Under the pieces are notes generated by a model. The model was not told where the DNA came from and did not search any database. It worked only from the letters and a program-made list of their open reading frames with translations. The position numbers and the translations under genes were made by a program. A stretch of DNA of 64,000 nt from Rhodanobacteraceae bacterium. Its GTDB lineage: Bacteria; Pseudomonadota; Gammaproteobacteria; Xanthomonadales; Rhodanobacteraceae. The stretch lies in assembly GCA_030167125.1 (NCBI GenBank), contig CP126531.1:310001-374000 (forward strand). Direction: 5' to 3'. Every line of letters starts with the position of its first letter. Within the stretch, counting starts at the first letter, position 1. Below, one piece after another: positions 9,819 through 17,125 of the stretch.

Positions 9819-10510
9819 TGCGTATCCTGCTGGTGGAAGACGAAGCGCCCCTGCGTGAAACGCTGGCGGCGCGCCTGAAGCGCGACGGCTTCGCGGTGGA
9901 TGCGGCCGCCGATGGCGAGGAAGGGCTTTACCTCGGGCGCGAAGTGCCGTTCGATCTTGCGATCGTGGACCTCGGCCTGCCCAAGCTGTCCGGCATGGAA
10001 CTGATCGAGATCCTGCGCAAGGAGGGCCACAGCTATCCGGTGTTGATCCTCACCGCGCGTTCCTCGTGGCAGGACAAAGTGGAAGGGCTGAAGTTCGGCG
10101 CCGACGATTACCTCGTCAAGCCATTCCACGTCGAGGAATTGCTGGCGCGCATCAATGCGCTGGTGCGGCGCGCGTCGGGCTGGGCCAAGCCGGTGCTGTC
10201 GTGCGGCCCGATCCGCCTCGACACCACCGCGCAGACGGTCACGGTGGAGGGCAAGCCGACCGACCTCACCAGCTACGAATACAAGGTGCTGGAATACCTG
10301 ATGCTGCACGCCGGCGAACTGGTGTCGAAGGCCGACCTCACCGAGCACATCTACCAGCAGGATTTCGACCGCGATTCGAACGTGCTGGAAGTATTCATCG
10401 GCCGCCTGCGCCGCAAGCTCGATCCGGAAAGCAGCCTGAAGCCGATCGAGACGGTGCGCGGCCGCGGCTACCGTTTCGCGATCGCGCGCGACGAAACGCC
10501 CGCCGAATGA
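9818..10510 (+). CDS. phoP: PhoP-type OmpR-family response regulator
   Basis: A 230-aa response regulator. The receiver domain (residues 1-118) has the acidic pair EDE (8-10), the phospho-acceptor Asp in AIVDLGLPKLSG (about residue 51), the conserved Thr of ILTARSSW (about 79) and the Lys of DYLVKPF (about 101). The winged-helix domain (about 128-225) ends with the recognition motif VFIGRLRRKLDPESSLKPIETVRGRGYRF. A strong RBS (AAGGAGGA) precedes the ATG. Close similarity in layout to xanthomonad PhoP suggests control of envelope and cation-stress genes, but the target set is inferred. Confidence 0.88.
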   Translation: MRILLVEDEAPLRETLAARLKRDGFAVDAAADGEEGLYLGREVPFDLAIVDLGLPKLSGMELIEILRKEGHSYPVLILTARSSWQDKVEGLKFGADDYLVKPFHVEELLARINALVRRASGWAKPVLSCGPIRLDTTAQTVTVEGKPTDLTSYEYKVLEYLMLHAGELVSKADLTEHIYQQDFDRDSNVLEVFIGRLRRKLDPESSLKPIETVRGRGYRFAIARDETPAE

Positions 10511-10611
10511 GGCATCACGCGTGGCGGCGCCGGCAGTTGCACGCGCCCGCTTCGCGCGGTGATGATGGTGGTCCTTGCGGTCGGGTGTGACTGCACGAAA
10601 GGTCTTGCCGG

Positions 10612-12015
10612 ATGGCTGAGGACACCGCCTCGCGCAGGCCGCTGTCGCTGGTCTCGCGTTCCACCATTGCAACCCTGCTGGTGCTGGTCGGTTTCCTCGG
10701 CATCACCGGTTTCGCGCTGGACCGCGCATACAAGCATGCGGCGCTGGAAGCGCTGCGCGCGCAGCTGCAGAGCTATGCCTACACGTACCTTTCCGGCATC
10801 GACGTCAGCAGCCGCTCCGAACGGGTGATCCCGCCCGACGTGACGCCGCCCAATCCCGATTTCGGACGGCCGGGTTCCGGCTTGTACGCCGTGATCGTGG
10901 GTGAGAAAGGGCCGCTTTTCCAGACGCAGTCGACGCTCGGCCGCGACCTTCCCTTCGATGCCCTGCTGCCGCCGGGGCCGGCGCAGTTCGAAGGCCCGGT
11001 CGAGACTTCGGCGGGTCCGCTGTACGTGCTCAGCCAGGGGATCGAGTGGATTCCGCTGCAAGGCGCCCACGGTTATCACCTGACGATCTACATCGCCGAA
11101 AACGATGGCCTGTTCCACACCGGCCTTGCCGCCTACCGGCGCACGCTGTTCGGCTGGCTGGCCGCGCTGGGCCTGGCGCTGCTGGTGCTGCAGCAGATCC
11201 TGCTGCGCTGGAGCTTTTCGCCGCTGCGGCGCGTAGCACGCGACATCACGCGGATCGAGCGTGGCAGCGCCGAGCGCCTGGTCGGACCGTATCCGCGCGA
11301 GGTTGAAGTGCTGACGCGCGGCCTCAACCGCTTCATCGAAAGCGAGCGCGAACACCTGAAGCGCTACCGCAACACACTGGACGACCTGGCGCACAGCCTG
11401 AAGACGCCGCTGGCGGTCGCGCGCTCGCGGCTGGAGTCACCCGATCCGGAAGCGGGGTTGCGCCGCGACCTGCTCGACCAGGTGCAGCACATGGACCAGA
11501 TCGTCGCCTACCAGCTCGCGCGCGCCAAGGCGTCGGGGCACACGACCTTTTCCGCGCCGATCGCGGTGCAGCCGCACGCGGAAGCGGTGGTGCGCAGCCT
11601 GGAGCGCGTCTATGCATCCCGCAACATCCTGTGCGAATTCGACATCGACGAAGGCGCGCGCTTCTACGGCGAGGAAGGCGACCTGCTGGAACTGCTGGGC
11701 AACCTGCTCGAGAACGCCTTCAAGTGGGCCAACCGCCAGGTGGTGCTGCGCGTGGTGCGCATCCCGCCTGTCGATCCGCGCTCATGGCGCGCGGGCCTGG
11801 ACGTCCGCGTGGAAGACGACGGCCCCGGCATTCCGCCGGAAAAACTCGACAAGGTTTTGCAGCGCGGCGTGCGCGGCGACGAACGCGTGCAGGGCCACGG
11901 CATCGGCCTGGCGATCGTGGACGACATCGTGCGCGGTTATCGCGGCGTGTTGCACGTCGACCGTTCGACCGAACTGGGCGGCGCCTGCTTCCACGTCAGC
12001 TTCGCGGAGATGTGA
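10612..12015 (+). CDS. phoQ: PhoQ-type membrane sensor histidine kinase
   Basis: The partner sensor kinase (467 aa). It has two membrane segments (about residues 22-40 and 180-200), which enclose a periplasmic sensor domain of about 140 residues, followed by a HAMP-like linker. The dimerisation domain carries the phospho-accepting His in LAHSLKTPLAVARSRLE (His261). The ATPase domain shows the N box (LLGNLLENAFKWA), G1 (DDGPGIP) and G2 (GHGIGLAI). The periplasmic domain is less acidic than that of enteric PhoQ, so the ligand may differ. It starts 101 bp after the regulator and is surely co-transcribed with it. Confidence 0.9.
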   Translation: MAEDTASRRPLSLVSRSTIATLLVLVGFLGITGFALDRAYKHAALEALRAQLQSYAYTYLSGIDVSSRSERVIPPDVTPPNPDFGRPGSGLYAVIVGEKGPLFQTQSTLGRDLPFDALLPPGPAQFEGPVETSAGPLYVLSQGIEWIPLQGAHGYHLTIYIAENDGLFHTGLAAYRRTLFGWLAALGLALLVLQQILLRWSFSPLRRVARDITRIERGSAERLVGPYPREVEVLTRGLNRFIESEREHLKRYRNTLDDLAHSLKTPLAVARSRLESPDPEAGLRRDLLDQVQHMDQIVAYQLARAKASGHTTFSAPIAVQPHAEAVVRSLERVYASRNILCEFDIDEGARFYGEEGDLLELLGNLLENAFKWANRQVVLRVVRIPPVDPRSWRAGLDVRVEDDGPGIPPEKLDKVLQRGVRGDERVQGHGIGLAIVDDIVRGYRGVLHVDRSTELGGACFHVSFAEM

Positions 12016-12154
12016 CGATCGCGCACGAAGAGACGCCGACGCAGCGGCTGTCGTGGGAAGTCAGGCCATGGATGGCCGTGGTGATGCCTGTGACTCGGAG
12101 ACCATGTGCTCGCCGATCCGCCGGTGAAGCAGCGATCATGGACGATCGCAAAAA

Positions 12155-12544
12155 CTACTGGATCGAGCCAGGCAGCAGCGATTGCCACGAAGCGGTCGGT
12201 GGCGTCTGGGCCGGATGGCTCGCGGGCGCGGACGGCTTGTTGCGGGCGGTTCCCAGACCGCGCGCAGGTGCAGCGGCGTGCGGCGACGAAGCGGAAGGCG
12301 TCATGTGCTGCGGCGTCGCGGCAGGTCCCGGCGCGGCATCGCTGCCGGCATCTTCGCTGTCCGCCGTGACGTCGGGCCTGGACATTTCGCCGCGAGCGGA
12401 CGCACCCGCCTGCGAACCCGGCAGTTGCGGCGCGTTGGTATCGGCGGCAAGCAGGGGCGCGTTCGGGCCATAATCGACCGCCGCGGCCGTCAGCGGCACG
12501 CCGCCGATCAGCAACACTGTCAACCACAACGACGAGCGTCTCAT
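12155..12544 (-). CDS. Small exported Pro/Ala-rich protein of unknown function
   Basis: A 129-aa ORF with a credible signal peptide (MRRSSLWLTVLLIGGVPLTAAA) and a mature part rich in Ala, Pro and Ser with no recognisable domain, ending WQSLLPGSIQ. Start 12,544 was chosen because it opens directly at the signal; the longer reading frame overlaps birA. It is convergent with the sensor kinase gene and divergent from birA (20 bp between starts). The low-complexity composition means coding status is likely but not certain. Confidence 0.6.
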   Translation of the reverse strand: MRRSSLWLTVLLIGGVPLTAAAVDYGPNAPLLAADTNAPQLPGSQAGASARGEMSRPDVTADSEDAGSDAAPGPAATPQHMTPSASSPHAAAPARGLGTARNKPSAPASHPAQTPPTASWQSLLPGSIQ

Positions 12545-12564
12545 GCAGCCCCCGGAATCAGCGC

Positions 12565-13602
12565 ATGTTGAAGTCCCATCTTGACACATCCCGCCGGCGC
12601 GTGCCAGCCGGCCGGAAAACCGCGCACGGGGCGGCCGAAGCCCCCGCGGTGCTGGCATTGCTGGCTTCCGGCGGCTGCCACGCCGGGCCGGACATGGCGC
12701 GGCGGCTGGGCATCTCGCGCGCGGCGGTGTGGAAACAGATCGAGGCGTTGCGGGCGGCCGGTTTGGACGTCCAATCCAGCGAGTCGGGTTATTGCCTGGA
12801 GCCGCCGCTGGAATGGATCGATCCCGCGACGATCCACGCGGGGCTGCCCGCCGCGATCCGGCGCCGCGTCGGCGGCATCGAAAACCATTGGCGCCTCGAT
12901 TCCACGTCGAGCGAGTGCCTGCGGCGTGCCGGCGAGCTTCCGGATCGATCGTTCGTGTTCGCGGATTGGCAGGATGCGGGGCGCGGCCGACGCGGGCGGC
13001 AATGGGTTTCGCCGCCGGCGACGAACCTGCAGTTCTCGTGCCTGAAACGTTTCGCCGGCGGTTACGCCGCGCTGTCGGGATTGTCGCTGGCGGTCGGCAT
13101 TGCGGTGGCGGACGCGCTGGAAGATTGCGGCGCCCGCGGCATCGGCCTGAAGTGGCCGAACGACCTCGTGCACGGCGACGCCAAGCTGGGCGGCATCCTG
13201 ATCGAACTGGGCGGCGAATTCATGGGGCCTTGCCACGCCGTCGTCGGCGTCGGCATCAACCTGCGCGCGCCGCCGGCGATGCGCCGCGCACTGGATCGGC
13301 CCTGCACCGATCTGCGCGACGTGTGCGGCGGCAAGGCGCCGTCGCGCAACGCGCTGGCGAGCGCGCTGGTTGCGCGGTTGGTCGAAGCGTTGGACCTGTT
13401 CGATGATTCCGGTTTCGCGGCGTTTGCCGACGCGTGGAACGCGCGCGACGCCTTGAATGGGCGTGCAATCCGCGTCGATGGCGCGCGCGGCGTGTTCGAG
13501 GGCACCGCCGCGGGCGTGGACGCGCGCGGTGCGTTGCGCGTGCGCCGCAACGGCGGCGTGGAAAGCCTCGACAGCGCCGAAGTCACGGTGCGCGCGAAGT
13601 GA
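12565..13602 (+). CDS. birA: Bifunctional biotin-[acetyl-CoA-carboxylase] ligase / biotin operon repressor
   Basis: BirA (345 aa) activates biotin to biotinyl-AMP and attaches it to the AccB carboxyl carrier; the N-terminal helix-turn-helix can repress biotin synthesis genes. The HTH is visible (MARRLGISRAAVWKQIEALRAAG, about residues 50-72). The ligase domain carries the biotinyl-AMP loop GRGRRGRQWVSP (about 137-148) and the catalytic LKWPNDLVHGDAKLGGIL (about 195-212). The presence of the wing makes it a group II ligase. It overlaps the downstream pantothenate kinase gene by a GTGA junction. The first 30 residues are basic and atypical, so a later start is possible. Confidence 0.95.
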   Translation: MLKSHLDTSRRRVPAGRKTAHGAAEAPAVLALLASGGCHAGPDMARRLGISRAAVWKQIEALRAAGLDVQSSESGYCLEPPLEWIDPATIHAGLPAAIRRRVGGIENHWRLDSTSSECLRRAGELPDRSFVFADWQDAGRGRRGRQWVSPPATNLQFSCLKRFAGGYAALSGLSLAVGIAVADALEDCGARGIGLKWPNDLVHGDAKLGGILIELGGEFMGPCHAVVGVGINLRAPPAMRRALDRPCTDLRDVCGGKAPSRNALASALVARLVEALDLFDDSGFAAFADAWNARDALNGRAIRVDGARGVFEGTAAGVDARGALRVRRNGGVESLDSAEVTVRAK

Positions 13603-14393
13603 GCGCCGCGCATCCGGAAACCTGGCTGTTCGACCTCGGCAATTCGCGCGCCAAGGCCGCGCGGCTCGATCGCGGCGAGCCTTCACACATCCTGGCGCTG
13701 GAATGGGAGCGGCGGGATTTCGCCGTTGCGTTGCGCGATGCGCTTGAACGTTGGCCACGCCCCGGGCGGGTATGCATCGCATCGGTGGCATCGGCGGAAC
13801 GCGCGCAAAAAATCCGCGCTGCGCTCAATGGAATTCCAACCGAACGCATCGAATGGCTGCGCACGCCGCGCAGCGTCGGTGGCCTCGTCAACCGTTACGC
13901 GAAACCCGAGCGGCTCGGGATCGACCGTTTCCTGGCAATGCTCGCCGCGCACAAGCGGGCGGACGGTGGCTGCGTCGTGATCGGTTGCGGCACCGCGCTC
14001 ACGCTGGACGCCGTGGCCGTCGACGGCACGCACGTCGAAGGCATGATCGCGTTGTCGCCCGAACGCATGCTGCAGACGCTGCACGCGGCCACCGCCATCG
14101 CCGATCGCAATCCGGATGCGTTCGCGGCCGACGCGCGCGACGACACCGCGATGGCGCTGCAGGCCGGCTGTTGGGCCTCGGCCGGCGCGCTGGTGGAATG
14201 GTTCGTGGCGCGCCACGAAGCGCGGGGTGAGGCAGTCCACGTTTATCTGCATGGCGGCTGGTCGCGGCAATTGGCGGATTGGCTCGGCAAAGATGGCTGC
14301 CGCGCCGAGGTGCTCGAACACGCGGCGCTGTATGGATTGGCATTGTTTATTCGTCATTCGCGCGAAGGCGGGAATCCAGTGCCTTTGTTGTAA
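13599..14393 (+). CDS. coaX: Type III pantothenate kinase
   Basis: CoaX (264 aa) phosphorylates pantothenate, the first step of coenzyme A synthesis, without feedback inhibition by CoA. The ASKHA-fold motifs are present: FDLGNSRAKAARL (residues 9-21) for phosphate 1, LGIDRFLAMLAA (about 106-117), and GCGTALTLDAV (about 129-139). The GTG start overlaps the birA stop. The C-terminal tail (RHSREGGNPVPLL) comes from an intergenic REP-type repeat into which the gene reads: the peptide is a translation of the repeat, not part of the enzyme, so the original stop has apparently been lost or displaced. Confidence 0.93.
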   Translation: MSAAHPETWLFDLGNSRAKAARLDRGEPSHILALEWERRDFAVALRDALERWPRPGRVCIASVASAERAQKIRAALNGIPTERIEWLRTPRSVGGLVNRYAKPERLGIDRFLAMLAAHKRADGGCVVIGCGTALTLDAVAVDGTHVEGMIALSPERMLQTLHAATAIADRNPDAFAADARDDTAMALQAGCWASAGALVEWFVARHEARGEAVHVYLHGGWSRQLADWLGKDGCRAEVLEHAALYGLALFIRHSREGGNPVPLL

Positions 14394-14413
14394 CTTGTAA
14401 AAAGGGCACTGGA
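14353..14413. repeat. REP-type repeat at the end of coaX with stem-loop
   Basis: The sequence GTCATTCGCGCGAAGGCGGG followed by AATCCAGTGCC is the common proteobacterial REP-type unit (translated as RHSREGGNPVP). Its last part pairs with a downstream inverted copy (TCCAGTGCCTTT at 14,375 with AAAGGGCACTGGA ending at 14,413, one bulge), forming a stem-loop that may end transcription of birA-coaX. A related unit lies between mod and res at 17,021-17,105. Confidence 0.7.
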
Positions 14414-14531
14414 TAAACTCGCGCCATCCATGGCGCTCGTCCTGCGGACCGCCTGCGGCGTTCGCGTTGGCAATCCTGCCAACGCAGTCGGGTTCCGCCG
14501 CGAGAGCGGCGGCCCCGGAACGACGAGCAAA

Positions 14532-15203
14532 ATGAGAGCTTCCCGAATGTTCCTCCGACTCCTGTTCCTGTTGCTGGTGGCCTTGAATCTCGGCGCGGGC
14601 GCGTGGTTGCTGTTCGGGCGCGCGCCCGCGCGTGCGCTGCCGCCCGCGACGGATCCTGGCGTCACCGAATTGCGCCTGCTTTCGGAACATCCGGCCGGGC
14701 TTCCGGCGCGCGCTGCCGCGCCTTCCGCCGCCGCGCGAGAAACCGCGGAAACCTGCAGCACGCTCGGTGCCTTCACCACCACCGCCGACATGCGCGCGGC
14801 GATGCAGGCGCTTTCGCCGCGCGTCGCGCGAATCCAGTACCACGAGGAACAGGTCAGCCATTCGCACGGTTTCTGGGTTTACCTTCCCGCCACCGCCGAT
14901 CGCGAAGGCGCGCTTGACGAAGCGCGCCAGCTCGCGGCCAAGGGCATCAACGATTACTACGTGGTGACCGCCGGCGATTCGCAGAACACGGTTTCGCTGG
15001 GCCTGTTCGACAACGCATCGAACGCGCAGAACCGCGTGGCCGCATTGAAGCAGCTGGGCTTCCCGGCGCAGGTCAAGCAACGCGTCGACACCGAGCCCGC
15101 GTACTGGATCGACTACGCGGTGCCGGCCGGAGCCGCGTTCGACTGGCAGGCGTGGCTGCCCGGCCGCAACGACCTGCAGGCCAAACCCATCGATTGTTTC
15201 TGA
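14532..15203 (+). CDS. SPOR-domain envelope protein
   Basis: A 223-aa protein with one N-terminal membrane anchor (MFLRLLFLLLVALNLGAGAWLLF), a Pro/Ala-rich linker and a C-terminal SPOR-like region beginning at CSTLGAFTTTADMRAAMQAL (about residue 73) and including the YYVVTAG...VSLGLFDNASNAQNRVAALKQLG repeat. SPOR domains bind denuded glycan strands at division septa, so a role in cell-wall processing is likely. Start 14,532 avoids a 34-residue extension that is hydrophilic and reads through a region downstream of coaX. The coaX-SPOR gene order is seen elsewhere in Xanthomonadales. Confidence 0.85.
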   Translation: MRASRMFLRLLFLLLVALNLGAGAWLLFGRAPARALPPATDPGVTELRLLSEHPAGLPARAAAPSAAARETAETCSTLGAFTTTADMRAAMQALSPRVARIQYHEEQVSHSHGFWVYLPATADREGALDEARQLAAKGINDYYVVTAGDSQNTVSLGLFDNASNAQNRVAALKQLGFPAQVKQRVDTEPAYWIDYAVPAGAAFDWQAWLPGRNDLQAKPIDCF

Positions 15204-15248
15204 ACCCGTCGCGGGCCGATCGCGCGCCTGCGATAATGCGGCGCACGC

Positions 15249-15324
15249 GCCGGCATAGCTCAGTTGGTAGAGCAACCGCCTTGTAAGCGGTAGGTCGTCT
15301 GTTCGAGTCAGACTGTCGGCACCA
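15249..15324 (+). tRNA. tRNA-Thr(TGT)
   Basis: The acceptor arms GCCGGCA and TGTCGGC pair with one G-U, the D-arm is GCTCAGTTGGTAGAGC, the anticodon stem-loop ACCGC-CTTGTAA-GCGGT gives anticodon TGT, and the T-arm is GTCTG-TTCGAGT-CAGAC. CCA is encoded at the 3' end. A type III methyltransferase gene starts 85 bp downstream, so this tRNA may have been an insertion site. Confidence 0.97.
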
Positions 15325-15409
15325 CTTCCCCAGCGTCGCCCACAAGGCTCGGGCAAAGCGGGCCGGCCGCTACAATCGCGGGGCGCCGACTTTCGGAGAC
15401 AAGGGGCAC

Positions 15410-16990
15410 ATGCCGACGCTGGATTGGGTGAACAAGAGCCAGGCGCTGGAAGCGACGCGCGCGGTGCCGATCCATCTGCTGAAGCAGGAAGCCGCGTTCG
15501 GCGACGCGGGTGCTCGCGACAACCTTCTGATCCAGGGCGACAACCTGCTGGCGTTGAAGGCGCTGCTGCCGGTGCACGCCGGGCGGGTGAAGTGCATCTT
15601 CATCGATCCGCCCTACAACACCCAGAGCGCGTTCGAGCATTACGACGACAAGCTGGAACACAGCCAATGGCTGTCGATGATGCTGCCGCGGCTGACGCTG
15701 CTGCGCGAGCTGCTGGCCGAGGACGGCAGCCTATGGGTGACCATCGACGACAACGAAGCCCACTACCTGAAGGTGCTGATGGATCAGGTATTCGGGCGTG
15801 GCTGTTTCGTTGCGACGTTCATCTGGAAGAAGGTAGATAGCCCCAACGACAACAAGGTGCCCATCACGCCCGATCACGAATATTTGTTGTGCTTTACCAA
15901 GGCTGCAGGTTCCCGCCCATTTAGGCAGAAATATGATGATTCGATTCTTGCTGCATATCGCGAGCCGGATGCGGAATCGGAAAAGCCATACCGTGATCGC
16001 CTCTTGAAGAAGAACGGAAAAAATAGTCTTCGCTCCGACCGCCCATCGATGTTCTTCCCATTGACTGCGCCAGACGGGACGCAAGTGTTTCCGATTCACG
16101 ACGACGGCAGAGAAGCGCGATGGGCAATGGGTAAAGCCTCTGTCGAAGAGTTGATTGCAAAAGATGAATTGATCTGGAAGAAGCGCGAAACCGGCTGGGT
16201 TCCATATACCCGAGAGTTTGCGCCTGATAGCCCTTCGCGACCCTATCCAACGATATGGAATGATCTTGACACAACGCGGCAAACCAAGGCGCATCAAAAG
16301 ACACTGTTTGGTGAGAGTGTTTTCGACACTCCAAAACCGGAGGACATGCTGAAACGTATTTTGGACATGTCCACCAATCCTGGCGATCTCGTCCTCGATT
16401 CCTTCCTCGGCTCCGGCACCACCGCGGCGGTCGCGCACAAGATGGGCCGGCGCTGGATCGGCATCGAGATGGGCGAACACGCGCGGACGCATTGCATCCC
16501 GCGCCTGCAGAAGGTGATCGCGGGCGAGCAGGGAGGCATCAGCGAAGCGGTGGGCTGGCAGGGCGGCGGCGGCTTCCGTTTCTGCACGCTGGGGGAACCC
16601 GCGTTCGACGCCGACGCCCGCATCAATCCGGACGTGAAATTCGCGACGCTGGCGGCTTTCATCTGGCACTACGAGACTGCGACGCCGTGGGCGCCCGACG
16701 CTGTTTCTCCCTCACCCCCAACCCCTCTCCCGCGAGCGGGAGAGGGGAGTCCGATGCTTGGCGTGCACGACGGCACCGCCTATTACCTGCTCTACAACGG
16801 CATCTTGGGCGACTTGCGTCCGCGCGGCGGCAACGTGCTGACGCGTGCGGTGATGGAAATGCTGCAAGCACGCCATCCGCACGACGGCCCGAAGGTGATT
16901 TACGGCGAAGTGACGCGGCTGGGCGAGGCCGCGCTGGCCGCGGCCAATGCCACGTTCAAGCAGATTCCCTACGACATCAAGGCGCGCTGA
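15410..16990 (+). CDS. Type III restriction-modification system, DNA methyltransferase subunit (Mod 1)
   Basis: A 526-aa adenine/cytosine-N4 methyltransferase of the beta class, which in type III systems both methylates and gives sequence specificity to the Res subunit. Motif IV is DPPYNT (about residues 66-71) and precedes motif I, SFLGSGTTAAVAHK (about 330-343), with the target-recognition region between them. That middle section (about 140-323) is visibly lower in GC than the flanks and has different codon use, as if exchanged. An in-frame 14-residue insert at 16,706-16,747 (PSPPTPLPRAG...) comes from a genomic repeat. Closely related in its N- and C-terminal parts to Mod 2 at 60,424. Confidence 0.93.
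   Translation: MPTLDWVNKSQALEATRAVPIHLLKQEAAFGDAGARDNLLIQGDNLLALKALLPVHAGRVKCIFIDPPYNTQSAFEHYDDKLEHSQWLSMMLPRLTLLRELLAEDGSLWVTIDDNEAHYLKVLMDQVFGRGCFVATFIWKKVDSPNDNKVPITPDHEYLLCFTKAAGSRPFRQKYDDSILAAYREPDAESEKPYRDRLLKKNGKNSLRSDRPSMFFPLTAPDGTQVFPIHDDGREARWAMGKASVEELIAKDELIWKKRETGWVPYTREFAPDSPSRPYPTIWNDLDTTRQTKAHQKTLFGESVFDTPKPEDMLKRILDMSTNPGDLVLDSFLGSGTTAAVAHKMGRRWIGIEMGEHARTHCIPRLQKVIAGEQGGISEAVGWQGGGGFRFCTLGEPAFDADARINPDVKFATLAAFIWHYETATPWAPDAVSPSPPTPLPRAGEGSPMLGVHDGTAYYLLYNGILGDLRPRGGNVLTRAVMEMLQARHPHDGPKVIYGEVTRLGEAALAAANATFKQIPYDIKAR
16706..16747. repeat. Repeat-derived 14-codon insert within mod 1 (family R2)
   Basis: The hairpin CCCCTCTCCCGCGAGCGGGAGAGGGG with its CCTCACCCCCAA leader matches the intergenic element at 46,036-46,077 (CCTCACCCCTTG...CCCGCAAGCGGGAGAGGGGG). 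Aligning the protein with Mod 2 by eye, both have nine residues after the conserved ET pair; Mod 1 then has 14 extra residues, and both resume at SPM(L/I)GVH. The insertion is therefore an exact multiple of three and leaves the methyltransferase open. Confidence 0.8.
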
Positions 16991-17020
16991 GATGAAGAAG
17001 CCCAGCCATGGCTTTTGTTC

Positions 17021-17105
17021 GTCATTCCGGACGCGGCGCAGCCGCGATCCGGAACCCAGTGTCTTGCGATCAAAGTCGCTGGGTTCCGGCTTTCGCCGGA
17101 ATGAC
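17021..17105. repeat. Palindromic REP/BIME-type element between mod 1 and res 1
   Basis: An 85-bp element bounded by GTCATTCCGG and its exact complement CCGGAATGAC, with a second inner pair CCGGAACCCAG / CTGGGTTCCGG. It separates mod and res by 135 bp, whereas the homologous junction at 62,029 has only 2 bp between the genes. It probably inserted secondarily and could loosen translational coupling of the endonuclease. Confidence 0.82.
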
Positions 17106-17125
17106 GAAAGTTGGGATGCGCTGAC

